Numbered from the stretch's first letter, positions 1-9,250 are shown. The stretch: 43,363 bases of DNA from Bryobacterales bacterium (GCA_026713545.1 JAPOOG010000131.1:1-43363), one strand, 5' to 3'. Notes: a model not told the origin generated them from the letters alone. Numbers and translations are program-made.

Positions 1-135
1 GAAGTCGAGCGGCTCTTCCGTCGGCTCAAGGGCTTCCGGCGCATCTTCTCGCGGTTCGATAAACTCGATGTGATGTTCCTCGCTTTCCTTCACTTCGCTC
101 TGATTGTCGAGGCCTTGCGTTAGTGTTAACAGGAC
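1..135 (+). mobile_element. 3' end of an IS5-family transposase (partial insertion sequence)
   Basis: Frame 1 is open from the first base to a TAG at 121-123 and gives about 40 residues with the pattern VERLFRRLKGFRRIF followed by RFDKLDVMFLAFLHFAL. This matches the C-terminal end of DDE transposases of the IS5 group: the last catalytic Glu region, then a hydrophobic helix. The rest of the element lies outside the window. The likely element end is the GTTAACAGGAC at about 125-135, directly followed by CTAG, which overlaps the alaS stop codon. A TA- or CTAG-type target would fit this family, but the other end is needed to prove it. Confidence 0.75.
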
Positions 136-2781
136 CTAGTCTCCCGTCATTTCATCGACCAGGCCGTAGACCTTTTCGAGTGCCTCGGGTAGCTTACCGG
201 TGTTCTTGCCGCCCGCTTCGGCAAGGTCGGCACGTCCGCCGCCGAGACCGCCGACTTCCTGCGCCACCGCACTGACGAGCTTGCCGGCATGCATCTTCTT
301 GCCGGCGAGATCTTTGGTTACCGCCGAAATAAGCGCGATTTTGCCATCATCGGTGCTCGCCAGAACGACGACACCCGAACCGATCTTGTTCCGCAGTGAG
401 TCAGCCAGAGAGCGCATCTGGTTGCGGTCGAGCCCGTCGACTTTCGCGGAGACGACCTTGATGCCTTTGACATCGCGCGCATTCTCGGTGAGTTCAGCGG
501 CGCTGGCTTGGGCCAGCTTCGATTTGAGTTGTGCGACCTCACGCTCGAGGCTCTTGCGCTCTGTGGTGAGGCGCTCGACGGATGCAACGAGCGCCGGTTC
601 GGAGACATGCAACATCGAAGTCAACCGCCCGATGGCAGCGGTGGCCTGGCGGTACTCGTCGTAGGCGCCGAAACCGGTGACGGCCTCGATGCGGCGCACG
701 CCGGCCGAGATGCTGCTCTCGGAGGTGATCCTGAATAGGCCGATGTCGCCGGTGCGGTTGACATGAGTACCGCCGCAGAGTTCCTTGCTGAAACCGTCGA
801 TGCCGACGACGCGCACTTTCTCGGAGTACTTCTCGCCGAACAGCGCCATGGCGCCCGTCTGGAGAGCCTCATCGAGATCAAGAATCTCGGTGGTGACGGG
901 CGTGTTCTTGAGAATCTCTGCGTTGACGAGACGTTCGACTTCCTCACGCTCGGCGTCGTCGACAGTAGTGTAGTGGGTGATGTCGAAGCGGAGACGGTCC
1001 GGCGCAACGACGCTGCCCGCCTGCTTCACGTGAGTACCGAGCGTCTTGCGGAGCGCGGCGTGCATCAAGTGCGTCGCCGTGTGATTCCGCATCGTGGCGC
1101 TGCGTAGTTCAGCACTGACATGGCAGGCCACTTTCTGCCCGACTTCGAGGGGCATGGTCGTCGTGACAGCATGCATCGATAGTCCTCGAACGGGCGCTTG
1201 CACATCGTTGACGCGCGCCGCGACTTCGCCGCCTGCAAGAAGGACACCTTGGTCACCGACCTGTCCGCCGGCCTCGGCATAGAAGGGGGTTCTGTCGAGC
1301 ACCAGCTCAGCCCTGGTGTCGGCATCGACCTGATCGACCGGCTGTTGCTCGACAAGCAGAGCAACGATAGTCGACTTCGCCGTCTCAAGATTGCCGTAGC
1401 CCTCGAATTGAGTGGGGGGATTTTTTCGCAGTTCCTTGTAGATCGGAGCGACGGTGGCCTGGTCACCGCCCTTCCAACTTGCGCGGGCTCGGGCGCGCTG
1501 CGCACCCATCTCTTTTTTATAACCGGCATGATCGATGGTCAGGTTTCGCTCGCGCGCCATCTCTTGTTGCTCGTCGAGAGAGAGGCCGAATGTGTCATAC
1601 AGCTTGAACACGGACGATCCCGGCAGCATACCGTTGCCGATCTTTCTGGTTTCCGCCTCGAACATCTTTTCGGCCAGTGCGAAGCTGTGCTGGTAGCGCG
1701 TCTCTTCTTCCTTGACGACGCGCGCGACGCGCTGTACCGAATCCATCATTTCCGGATAGCCGGCCTTCATGTGTTCGGCGACAAAGCCGGTCAGCTCGTA
1801 GAGGAATGGCGTATCGTGGCCCGCAAGACGGGCATGCCGAAGTGCGCGGCGAATGATCTTGCGCAGTACATAGCCGCGCCCTTCGTTGGCGGGCAGAACG
1901 TCGTCGTGAATGAGAAACGCGGCGGCGCGGCTGTGGTCGGCGATGATGCGAAGCGTCGTGTCGTACTTGGCGTTTTCGCCGAAAGCGATGCCGCCGAGAA
2001 TCCCAGCAGCGCAGTCGATGATCGGGCGAATCAGATCCGTATCAAAGTTGCTGAGTTTGCCCTGCAGGACTGCGGCCGTGCGTTCGAGCCCCATTCCGGT
2101 GTCGATCGACGGCTGCGGCAGCGGCGTGAGCTTGCCCGCAGGGTCGCGGTCAAACTGCATGAAGACGAGGTTCCAGATCTCGACAAAGCGGTTCGTATCC
2201 GCCGGGAAGGGCTCGTCTGTTTCATCGGGCTCGAGTGCGTCAGGCCCGAAGTCGTAGAAGATTTCCGAGCACGGGCCACACGGGCCGGTGTCGCCCATCT
2301 GCCAGAAATTGTTCTTTGCATCACAGCGGAAGATACGGTCGGGTGCAATATCGGTCGTCTTCTTCCACAGTTCCTCGGCCTCGTCATCGTCTTCGAAGAT
2401 AGTGGCGTAGAGGCGCTCCTTCGGCAGTCCGTAGACCTTCGTGACAAGTTCCCAGGCATAAGCGATAGCATCCTGCTTGAAATAATCGCCGAAGGAAAAG
2501 TTGCCCAGCATCTCGAAGAACGTGTGGTGGCGGCGTGTGTAGCCGACATTCTCGAGATCGTTGTGCTTGCCGCCCGCGCGGACGCACTTTTGGGAAGTGG
2601 TCGCGCGGGAGTATTCGCGCTTCTCTGTGCCGAGAAAGACGTCTTTGAACTGATTCATCCCGGCGTTGGTGAAGAGCAAGGTCGGGTCGTTCGCGGGGAC
2701 AAGCGACGAGCTTGACACGATGCGATGACCGTTGCCTTCGAAGAAACTCAGGAACTTTCTTCTGACGTCGTCGCCTGTCAA
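136..2781 (-). CDS. alaS: Alanyl-tRNA synthetase
   Basis: Cytoplasmic enzyme that charges tRNA-Ala with alanine and removes mischarged Ser/Gly. It has 881 residues, the usual full length. The N-terminal class II catalytic core begins RRKFLSFFEGNGH and includes the conserved motif region around GGKHNDLENVGYTRRHHTFFEMLGN (described here, read on the minus strand). The editing domain has the HxxxH zinc motif at His567 and His571, and CGGTH with Cys669 and His673. A coiled coil and a Gly-rich DHHA1-like C-terminal domain (GGLGGGRADLAEAGG) follow. The start is TTG at 2781, chosen because family members begin with a TGxxxRRKF-like segment. It lies downstream of recX on the same strand (84-base gap), a common recX-alaS order. 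Its stop codon sits inside a CTAG that abuts the IS end at 135. Confidence 0.97.
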   Translation of the reverse strand: MTGDDVRRKFLSFFEGNGHRIVSSSSLVPANDPTLLFTNAGMNQFKDVFLGTEKREYSRATTSQKCVRAGGKHNDLENVGYTRRHHTFFEMLGNFSFGDYFKQDAIAYAWELVTKVYGLPKERLYATIFEDDDEAEELWKKTTDIAPDRIFRCDAKNNFWQMGDTGPCGPCSEIFYDFGPDALEPDETDEPFPADTNRFVEIWNLVFMQFDRDPAGKLTPLPQPSIDTGMGLERTAAVLQGKLSNFDTDLIRPIIDCAAGILGGIAFGENAKYDTTLRIIADHSRAAAFLIHDDVLPANEGRGYVLRKIIRRALRHARLAGHDTPFLYELTGFVAEHMKAGYPEMMDSVQRVARVVKEEETRYQHSFALAEKMFEAETRKIGNGMLPGSSVFKLYDTFGLSLDEQQEMARERNLTIDHAGYKKEMGAQRARARASWKGGDQATVAPIYKELRKNPPTQFEGYGNLETAKSTIVALLVEQQPVDQVDADTRAELVLDRTPFYAEAGGQVGDQGVLLAGGEVAARVNDVQAPVRGLSMHAVTTTMPLEVGQKVACHVSAELRSATMRNHTATHLMHAALRKTLGTHVKQAGSVVAPDRLRFDITHYTTVDDAEREEVERLVNAEILKNTPVTTEILDLDEALQTGAMALFGEKYSEKVRVVGIDGFSKELCGGTHVNRTGDIGLFRITSESSISAGVRRIEAVTGFGAYDEYRQATAAIGRLTSMLHVSEPALVASVERLTTERKSLEREVAQLKSKLAQASAAELTENARDVKGIKVVSAKVDGLDRNQMRSLADSLRNKIGSGVVVLASTDDGKIALISAVTKDLAGKKMHAGKLVSAVAQEVGGLGGGRADLAEAGGKNTGKLPEALEKVYGLVDEMTGD

Positions 2782-2865
2782 ATTCGGGTCCTGGGTGAGC
2801 GCAAATGACCCTCCCCGGCACAGCTCGGCAGGATGGTCAGGTCTATCTCAGGCGAGCCGCGCGCC

Positions 2866-3402
2866 TCAGGTCTCCCAATTCTCGTCGCCTGGATCATCGG
2901 CGAATCCGGCCAACCATTCGCTGCCGGAGGAGATTTCGCGCAATGCATCCACGATTCTATCACCGGCGAATCCGGCCCTCGCGAGCCCTCGATAGAGCCT
3001 CACGATGACTTTCGGGTCTTCGATCTTGCGCTCACGATACTCCTTTCCCAGCTTCTTCTGAAGGTGGGCGTGAATGAGTTCCATTTCATCACTGCCCTCA
3101 TAGGCTTCACCGACAGCGGCCTCCGCGACAGAGGAGTCGACGCCGCGACGCTGGAGTTCGCGGACAACACGCTTCGGCCCGAGGGCTTCGCATTCTTTGC
3201 GAAAACGGGAATAGGATTCGGCAACTCGGGAATCATCGAGATAGCCGACCGACGCGAGGCGCTCGAGGACTTCGTCGACGTCCTGGGTTCGGGCGGCCCT
3301 GCGTTCGAGCCGGGCGCGAAGCTCGCTTGCCGTGAGAGCCCGCCGTGAGAGGGCTTCGACAGCGTATTCGAAAAGGGCCTCGGCCGCCAAGAGCCGCTTC
3401 AC
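2866..3402 (-). CDS. recX: Regulatory protein RecX
   Basis: Small modulator that binds RecA filaments and limits recombinase activity. The 178 residues match family length and its helical repeat layout. Repeat one contains AVEALSRRALTASELRARL, repeat two has VLERLASVGYLDDSRVAESY, and GPKRVVRELQRRGVD follows, a signature region of RecX. The start is GTG at 3402, preceded by a GGAGGG Shine-Dalgarno sequence about 8 bases upstream. recA is not in the window: upstream lies a 180-base gap and then the end of the threonine-synthase-like gene. It is probably co-transcribed with alaS. Confidence 0.93.
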   Translation of the reverse strand: MKRLLAAEALFEYAVEALSRRALTASELRARLERRAARTQDVDEVLERLASVGYLDDSRVAESYSRFRKECEALGPKRVVRELQRRGVDSSVAEAAVGEAYEGSDEMELIHAHLQKKLGKEYRERKIEDPKVIVRLYRGLARAGFAGDRIVDALREISSGSEWLAGFADDPGDENWET

Positions 3403-3581
3403 GAACGACGCCCTCCGTCAGGCGACACGCTGCTACACGCACGACCCGGAGATATCGGTTCCCGGAGCTTTTGCAATCGATCGCCTGCTTCTACTACATC
3501 CATCTTTTGGGACGGGTCTAACGGAACACGCAGGGCAAAATGCTCCATCCCGCTCTCAGCATACACGAGGGGTGACGGGCT

Positions 3582-4619
3582 TCAACCCAATGTATCGCTG
3601 AGCTTCTCGTGCAACTGATTTCCCTCCAGGAGTACAAGTGGATACTCCGCAGCTGCACGGGCGATCGAGTCGGGGTCTTTGAAGCCGTGGCCGGTGACCA
3701 GGCACACGATGGCGTCGCCGCGGCGCACCCGGCCTTTCTCCACTGCGCGGCGCAGACCGGCCAGGGCGGCGCCGCCGGCGGGCTCGCAATAGATTCCCTC
3801 CTCGGCCAGCATGGCTCGTTGTGCTTCGTAAACTTCCCCGTCTTCGACACCGAAGGCGCAGCCGCCGTTGTTGCGAAGAGCTTTGAGAGCGAGTCCGGCA
3901 TCCACGTCGAAGGGCACCGCAAGTCCGCTGATCTTCGTAGTGCTTTGAACTGCTCGAATCTCATCCACGCCTCGTTCGAACGCTTCGACGACCGTCGGGC
4001 AGCCCCTCGGCTGCACGACATGCACTTCGGGCTTCGGGCCTGCCGCGCCGTCGAAACCTCGACAGACCGCTGTGAACAGTCCCCCGCCGCCCACGGGAAC
4101 GAATACGTGATCCACCCTGCCTCCGCACTGCCTGCTCAACTCGAAAGAGATCGACTGCACCCCGGTCATTCCCACCGGACAGTAGCGGAATGCCGAAATG
4201 ACCAAGGCCACGTTTCGCTCATGGCAGAGCCGTTCCAGGGTTTGCAAGACAGAGTCCGTTACTTTCGGCAACGAGATAAACCCCGCCACCTGAAAGACGT
4301 GCGCTCCGTGGGAGCGCATCTGTTCGAGCTTGCCGATGGGGGTTTCGGGGCCGACCACGATCGAGCAAACGATTCCGTAGCGGGCGCAGTAGCTGGCCAA
4401 CGACGATCCTGTGTTGCCTGAGGAAGTCGCCACGCAAGCCTTCACACCGAGATCAAGAAGCCGCGTGATCTCGGCCGCGATGAAGCGGTCCTTGTACGAG
4501 CCGGTCGGGTTACAGTTATCGAGCTTGAAATAGAGGTTCTCGAGTCCGAGCTTGGGGCCGATAGCGATGCTCGGCACAAGTGGTGTGTTGCCCTCTCCCA
4601 AAGTCGCTGATCGCGCCAT
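3582..4619 (-). CDS. PLP-dependent threonine synthase-like enzyme
   Basis: Fold-type II PLP enzyme of about 345 residues. The PLP lysine is Lys43 in NPTGSYKDR. The phosphate-binding region SSGNTGSSLASYCARYG follows, with a glycine-rich VPVGGGGLF loop in the second half and EPAGGAALAG near the C-terminus. These fit threonine synthase and related cysteate-synthase-like or diaminopropionate-type enzymes. Exact substrate cannot be read from sequence. I prefer the ATG at 4619, three bases after the mlrC stop. A TTG at 4625 would overlap that stop (TTGA). Its tight coupling to mlrC and distance from other threonine genes suggest a catabolic or specialised role rather than the main ThrC, but this is inference. 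Confidence 0.85.
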   Translation of the reverse strand: MARSATLGEGNTPLVPSIAIGPKLGLENLYFKLDNCNPTGSYKDRFIAAEITRLLDLGVKACVATSSGNTGSSLASYCARYGIVCSIVVGPETPIGKLEQMRSHGAHVFQVAGFISLPKVTDSVLQTLERLCHERNVALVISAFRYCPVGMTGVQSISFELSRQCGGRVDHVFVPVGGGGLFTAVCRGFDGAAGPKPEVHVVQPRGCPTVVEAFERGVDEIRAVQSTTKISGLAVPFDVDAGLALKALRNNGGCAFGVEDGEVYEAQRAMLAEEGIYCEPAGGAALAGLRRAVEKGRVRRGDAIVCLVTGHGFKDPDSIARAAAEYPLVLLEGNQLHEKLSDTLG

Positions 4620-4621
4620 TC

Positions 4622-6121
4622 TCAATCCAACGCGTAGAGGGGCCGGCGCACATGCTTGTAGTCGAACCTGGCCGGGTTAACGGCCGTGAGACCGCCGGTA
4701 TCCACCTCAATGATGCGCTTCGCGATCGGTCCGTAGGCGGCGCGATAGGCGATCGCCGCCTTTACGACAAGAATCTTCTGCCGCTCCGGATATACCCCGC
4801 AACTTGTCAACTGGTGCAAGCTGAACGGCGGCAACCGCAACGTCGTCAGCACAAGCAGATTCTGCAGGTCCCTTGTCGAGCCTTCGACTTCGATGACGGC
4901 CGTCAAGCCTTGATCGTAGTAGCGCGCCCCTCCGTGGCGGATTTCCATCTCGATAAACTTGCCGTCGTTCAAACACTTGACCTTGCCGCGGATCGGGACC
5001 GACTCGCCGTGAAGCTCGTCCGTCTTGCCGCCGACCGGTGCCTCGAATGTCCCGCCGACACCGGCTTCCGCCGCTGCCTGAACCGCTTCGGGGTCGGCAA
5101 TCACCTCCGCCCACCCTTGCGCTTTCTGCCGTAACAGCTCGCTCAAGATGAACGTGCTGTCGGCCGCCGAACCACCTCCGACATTGTCGCCCAACTCGAC
5201 TAGTACGACCGGAAACGCATTGCACGAAACAGCCCGCCGAACGGCCTCGGGCGCGTCGGGCGCGTCGAGAACCAACTGCTCGCGAATGTCCCAAAGCATG
5301 TCGGCAAGGCGCTTCGTTTCCGAACGCGCCAACTCTTCATCGCCGTCCGTGACGACCACGACACTCGGTCCCATGGCCGATACGTCCGCGTACTGATAAC
5401 CGCAACATACGCTAGCCGAGAGGATTCTCGAGTCTTGTTCAAGACGCCGCGTCTCTGCGGTAATCGGCGCCAACGGCGGCAGGCTCGTGTTCTGAAAGCA
5501 GATGTTGTAGAACAACGCCGGCTTCTCGATCGCCTGTACCGGACGAACTTCGCCTCGGACGGTTCGAGCCATGATCTCGGCTGCTTTCCGGCCACGCTCA
5601 CGCTGATCGACGTGAGGATTCGTTTTGTAGATTGTCAGCGCATCGCAGTGCGCGATCAACTCGGGCGTCACGTTGGCGTGAAAGTCGTGCGTGACAACGA
5701 GGGGCAAGCCGTCGGGCAGGGCGGCTCTGACACGCCGTACGATCTCCGCATCGCCGTCGGGATGGCTCTCGCAATACATGGCTCCGTGCAAGACAAGCAA
5801 CATCCCATCGAGCGGCGGCGCGGCACGGATTCTCGCGACGAGTTCCCCAGTGAGCGTCTCGAAAGCCTCCGAGGCGACCGGACCCGACGGCGTCGCAACC
5901 GCGAACAGAGTCGGGTGGAGATCGAAGCCGTAGCCGGCCGCGCCCTCGATGCATCCTCCGACTTCGTGCTTGCTCTCGCGCCAAGCCGCTAAAATGTCAG
6001 CGCCACGTGTCAAGTTGTTGCACTCGAAATCGGCGACCTTCGTTATTGCCGTACTGAACGAATTCGATTCGTGTTGAATTCCGCCGATCGCGATGAGCGG
6101 CTTTCTGTCGGATCGAGCCAT
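4622..6121 (-). CDS. MlrC-like M81 family metallopeptidase
   Basis: Protein of 499 residues related to MlrC, the zinc metallopeptidase known from microcystin degradation; the family is widespread and most members act on unknown small peptides or amides. The N-terminus IAIGGIQHESNSFS is a family hallmark. Likely metal ligands lie in THDFHANV (His145 to His148) and NPHVDQRERG about 25 residues on. The C-terminal domain carries LGDNVGGGSAADSTF, the second hallmark. The start is ATG at 6121. No signal peptide is visible, so it is probably cytoplasmic. It is translationally close to the downstream PLP enzyme and divergent from the sialidase-like gene at 6171, with a 49-base shared upstream region. 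Confidence 0.9.
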   Translation of the reverse strand: MARSDRKPLIAIGGIQHESNSFSTAITKVADFECNNLTRGADILAAWRESKHEVGGCIEGAAGYGFDLHPTLFAVATPSGPVASEAFETLTGELVARIRAAPPLDGMLLVLHGAMYCESHPDGDAEIVRRVRAALPDGLPLVVTHDFHANVTPELIAHCDALTIYKTNPHVDQRERGRKAAEIMARTVRGEVRPVQAIEKPALFYNICFQNTSLPPLAPITAETRRLEQDSRILSASVCCGYQYADVSAMGPSVVVVTDGDEELARSETKRLADMLWDIREQLVLDAPDAPEAVRRAVSCNAFPVVLVELGDNVGGGSAADSTFILSELLRQKAQGWAEVIADPEAVQAAAEAGVGGTFEAPVGGKTDELHGESVPIRGKVKCLNDGKFIEMEIRHGGARYYDQGLTAVIEVEGSTRDLQNLLVLTTLRLPPFSLHQLTSCGVYPERQKILVVKAAIAYRAAYGPIAKRIIEVDTGGLTAVNPARFDYKHVRRPLYALD

Positions 6122-6170
6122 GAGAAGAAGTGATCCATCTTACCCCAGCAAGATCGTTGGAGAATCCAGC
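6122..6170. promoter_or_regulatory. Divergent intergenic region between mlrC and the sialidase-like gene
   Basis: These 49 bases separate the two divergent start codons and must contain, or overlap, the control signals of both transcription units unless promoters lie inside the coding regions. A GGAGA ribosome-binding site precedes the rightward ATG by about 7 bases. I could not identify convincing -35/-10 boxes or an operator. Confidence 0.4.
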
Positions 6171-7163
6171 ATGAAAAGCAGCCCGATCACCCGCCGAGAT
6201 TTCATGCAAGGCACAGCCTTCGGCCTTGGAATCGTGCAGGCCGCTCCGTTGGCGGCCCACGGTTCGGAACCGGTGCTCGTCTCGGTCGAAAAGATCTGGG
6301 ACCGCGCAGACTACAACTCCTTCACTGACTTGGTTCGTTTCCAGGATCGCTGGTACTGCACGTTCCGCGAAGGAGTGAGCCACGCGGGAGACATCGGCGT
6401 GGTGCGCGTGTTGGTATCCGACGACACCGAAAAATGGCAATCAACAGGCTTGGTCGAAGAATCGGGCATCGACCTTCGCGACCCCAAGCTCTCCGTCATG
6501 CCCGATGGCCGCCTCATGCTGGTGATGGGCGGCTCTGTTAATGAAAACGGCCGGTACTTGACGCGCTCTCCCCGCGTGTCTTTCTCTTCGGACGGCGCCG
6601 TGTGGTCTGCTCCCAGGAAAGTGCTCGCCGAAGACCATTGGCTGTGGCGCATCACCTGGCACAAGGGCCATGGGTACTGCCTCTCGAAGCTCAACGAGGG
6701 ACGACGCCCGCGTCGCGGCTTTCTCTACACCACGACAGACTGCATCGAATGGGACTACATCACGGAGTTCATGGTGGAAGGCGTCAGCGAGACGACTCTT
6801 CGCTTCATGCCCGACGATGAAATGATTGCGCTGGTACGCCCCGGCTGGATCGGCCACAGCTTTCCGCCGTACAAGCATTGGGATTTCCACAAGATGGAGC
6901 ACCAGATCGGCGGACCGAACTTCATTCGCCTGCCCGATGGTTCACTCTGGGCCTCGGGACGCCGCTACAACGAGGATGGCACCCGGCACACCGTCCTCGC
7001 GCGGATGACCCGCGAGAGATACGAGCCCGTACTCACGCTTCCCAGCGGCGGTGACACCAGCTACCCCGGAATGGTCTGGCACAACGACATGCTCTGGATG
7101 AGCTACTACTCGTCACACGAGGCCAAGACCAGCATCTACCTCGCGAAGATTCGCTTCCAATAG
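6171..7163 (+). CDS. Tat-exported sialidase-superfamily (beta-propeller) protein
   Basis: About 330 residues. The start at ATG 6171 follows a GGAGA ribosome-binding site and gives a clear twin-arginine leader, ITRRDFMQGTAFGLG, ending near AAHG; the open frame further upstream would bury this leader. The mature part has repeated propeller-like blades with Asp-box-like turns (SFSSDGAVWSAP, TTTDCIEWDYI) and IDLRDPKLSVMPDGRLMLV, typical of exo-alpha-sialidase/BNR superfamily proteins. Substrate is unknown; many such proteins are secreted glycan-binding or glycosidase-like. It is followed 6 bases later by the enolase-superfamily gene, so they likely form an operon. Confidence 0.8.
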   Translation: MKSSPITRRDFMQGTAFGLGIVQAAPLAAHGSEPVLVSVEKIWDRADYNSFTDLVRFQDRWYCTFREGVSHAGDIGVVRVLVSDDTEKWQSTGLVEESGIDLRDPKLSVMPDGRLMLVMGGSVNENGRYLTRSPRVSFSSDGAVWSAPRKVLAEDHWLWRITWHKGHGYCLSKLNEGRRPRRGFLYTTTDCIEWDYITEFMVEGVSETTLRFMPDDEMIALVRPGWIGHSFPPYKHWDFHKMEHQIGGPNFIRLPDGSLWASGRRYNEDGTRHTVLARMTRERYEPVLTLPSGGDTSYPGMVWHNDMLWMSYYSSHEAKTSIYLAKIRFQ

Positions 7164-7169
7164 GAACGC

Positions 7170-8258
7170 ATGCAAATCACCGCCATCGACACGCAACCCG
7201 TCTCCATCGCTGTCACTCCCGCTCTGAGTATCGTCAGTTCGCTGGGCGCTCATCGCATCTCACGGTACGTCGTCGTCATCGTTCGTGATGATAAAGGTCA
7301 TGCCGGCTACGGCGAAGCGACCGTCATGCCGATGTGGAGCGGAGAGACGCAGGAAGGGGCGCTGGCAGCGATAGACAACGTCCTCGCTCCGGCCGTGATC
7401 GGATGCGACGCGCGTGAAATCACTGTCGCCGCCGAAGCGATGGACAAGGCGCTCATCGACAACCCGTTCGCCAAAGCGGCCATCGAGATGGCGTTGCTGG
7501 ACCTCGTCGGCAAGGCGCTCGGCGTCCCGGTCACGACATTGCTGGGGGGAGCGAGACGGTCTGAAGCAGTCCCTTTGAAATTCTCGATCGGCGCATTCAG
7601 CCCGACACATGCCGCCAACGTGGCGCAGTCGATGGCCGACCGAGGCTTTCGCGCCGTGAAGGTGAAAGTGGGCATCGACGTCAAGACGGACATCGAACGG
7701 GTCGCAGCCATCCGAGCGGCCATGGGCGACCACTTTCCCATCGGCGCCGACGCCAATGGCGGCTGGAACGAGCGGCAGACGGTGGAAGCGCTACCGCACT
7801 TGGAGAGGCTCGGTGTCAACGTGCTCGAACAGCCTTTGCCGCGGGGCGAGTTCCGAGCCACAGCCCGGATCCGTCAGCGCACGTCGATTCCGATCATGCT
7901 CGACGAAGGCGTCTTTACAGCGCGGCACGCGCTCGAGGCCGCCCGCACCGAGGCTTGCGACGTGATCAGCATCTACCCTGGCAAGAACGGCGGAATTCTG
8001 CGGTCGATGCAAATCGCCCAGATTGCGGAGGCGGCCGGACTGGAATGCGTGATCGGCAGCAACCTCGAATGGGACTTGGGAACGGCCGCCATGCTGCACA
8101 CCGCCTGCTCCATCCCGAACTTGTCGGCCGCCGTCAACCATGACATCATCGGGCCCATTTACCATGAGCGCTCGATCGCGACGGCTCCCATTCGCTATCA
8201 AGACGGATGCGCTTGCTTGCCCGAAGGTCCCGGCCTCGGCACGGAGGTCGAAGTCTAG
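7170..8258 (+). CDS. Enolase-superfamily enzyme (muconate cycloisomerase/dipeptide epimerase type)
   Basis: 362 residues with the full MLE-subgroup active site. The KxK pair is Lys164 and Lys166 in AVKVKVG. The metal ligands are Asp194 (GADANGGW), Glu220 (LEQPLP) and Asp245 (MLDEG). The second-side lysine is Lys272 in YPGKNGG. This set belongs to muconate lactonising enzymes, o-succinylbenzoate synthases and dipeptide epimerases, which abstract a proton alpha to a carboxylate. It lacks the clear C-terminal DxD specificity motif expected of Ala-Glu epimerases, so the substrate is open. The ATG at 7170 has AGGA just upstream. Proximity to an M81 peptidase is compatible with peptide or amide catabolism, which is inference. 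Confidence 0.85.
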   Translation: MQITAIDTQPVSIAVTPALSIVSSLGAHRISRYVVVIVRDDKGHAGYGEATVMPMWSGETQEGALAAIDNVLAPAVIGCDAREITVAAEAMDKALIDNPFAKAAIEMALLDLVGKALGVPVTTLLGGARRSEAVPLKFSIGAFSPTHAANVAQSMADRGFRAVKVKVGIDVKTDIERVAAIRAAMGDHFPIGADANGGWNERQTVEALPHLERLGVNVLEQPLPRGEFRATARIRQRTSIPIMLDEGVFTARHALEAARTEACDVISIYPGKNGGILRSMQIAQIAEAAGLECVIGSNLEWDLGTAAMLHTACSIPNLSAAVNHDIIGPIYHERSIATAPIRYQDGCACLPEGPGLGTEVEV

Positions 8259-8575
8259 CCTTTCCGCGTAGAGGATGGGCAGCGCTTACCGACTGCCCAA
8301 GCCCATTCTGTAACTTTCTCAGTTACGCTCGTTCCCTGGGCCGCGTGATACCCCTTCTGACTTTTTGTCATCAATCAACTTCTTGCACCGTAGTAAACAG
8401 CCGCGAGTGGAACGATTCCCATTCAACACCTGACAACCCATATCACGTCAATAAAGATCGAGATATTTCGGCAATACGGACGGACAACCAGGCATCAGCG
8501 GAAGACTTATGGTTGCCGGCAGGACTGTTGGAAAACCCGTTACGGCTTTGGAAAGGCGAACCAGCAAAAGGCCGC
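8259..8575. other. Intergenic region with a stem-loop after the enolase-superfamily gene
   Basis: 317 bases between two convergent genes, without a credible coding frame. A perfect 7-base inverted repeat, TGGGCAG ... CTGCCCA at 8276-8299 with a 10-base loop, lies 18 bases after the stop at 8258. No T-run follows, so it is at best a weak or factor-assisted terminator. I see nothing else in the stretch. Confidence 0.35.
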
Positions 8576-9250
8576 CTACGCCTGGTGATTGCGGGCGTTT
8601 TCCAGGAGGCGGCGGGCGCGGGAGGGGTTGTAGACGCCGCAGGGGCAGAAGCGAGCGAGGGTGGCAACAGCTTGGTCCGGAGTGCGGCGGCCTTCGCGGA
8701 CCATGTCGAGCATCTTGCGAGCCATGTTGAAGGACACCATGCCGTGGCCGCACATCGTGGATAACTCCAGGATCTGGCTGTTGGGCAAATGGTCGTGTGG
8801 ATCGGCGAAGCCCAGCGAGTACTCGACGCTGTGACGGTTCAACCCACAAGACCGGCCCAGACTCTTCGCACCGTCGACGGAAGTGCTGACATTGACCGAG
8901 AGACCGAGATCCGCATGAGCCAGATCATTGAGGCAGGCTTCGGCATTCTCACGGCTGTCGAACACGGCGGCCACCGTGCCGGACTTGCTGAGCACATCGA
9001 TCACGTTCTCGTAGTCGGCATCGAGCGCGCGGTTCCAGTGAACCGTGGGCTTCAAGCTCTTTGACGGTTTGTAGCTGCCGACCTGTGAGTTGCCCATATT
9101 GGCGGGCTTGTGCGATGCGCAGATGCGCAGAAAAGTCTTGAGCTTTTCAACGGCCCCTTCGTCGTTCTTCCCTTTGCAAGGGATCGCAAAGATGATGTAG
9201 TCGTCACGGAAACTCTCGGCATCACCGTACCGATGTAGCGTATTTGTCAC
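8576..9250 (-). CDS. Uncharacterised Cys-rich protein with CGHG and CPCG motifs
   Basis: 224 residues, family not recognised with certainty. The N-terminal half looks like a mixed alpha/beta globular domain without signal peptide or membrane segment. The second half contains RSCGLNRHSVEYSLGF, then ELSTMCGHGMVSFNMA, a basic helical stretch, and LARFCPCGVYNPSRA close to the end. The spaced Cys/His residues (CxHG plus CxCG) suggest a metal or Fe-S site. The start is GTG at 9250 with GAGGAG 4-5 bases upstream, and the gene overlaps the preceding ferredoxin-like gene by 29 bases, a strong sign of translational coupling. I infer that the two proteins work together. A redox or Fe-S-dependent enzyme is possible; no activity is assigned. 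Confidence 0.75.
   Translation of the reverse strand: MTNTLHRYGDAESFRDDYIIFAIPCKGKNDEGAVEKLKTFLRICASHKPANMGNSQVGSYKPSKSLKPTVHWNRALDADYENVIDVLSKSGTVAAVFDSRENAEACLNDLAHADLGLSVNVSTSVDGAKSLGRSCGLNRHSVEYSLGFADPHDHLPNSQILELSTMCGHGMVSFNMARKMLDMVREGRRTPDQAVATLARFCPCGVYNPSRARRLLENARNHQA

Noticed and set aside
1198..2715. Long open frame of 505 codons on the plus strand
   Set aside because: It is the antisense of alaS, whose motifs and length are certain; high G+C gives long shadow frames.
8207..8764. Plus-strand frame of 185 codons overlapping the enolase-superfamily gene end
   Set aside because: It has no family resemblance, overlaps two better genes and has low-complexity Gly/Ala stretches late in the frame.
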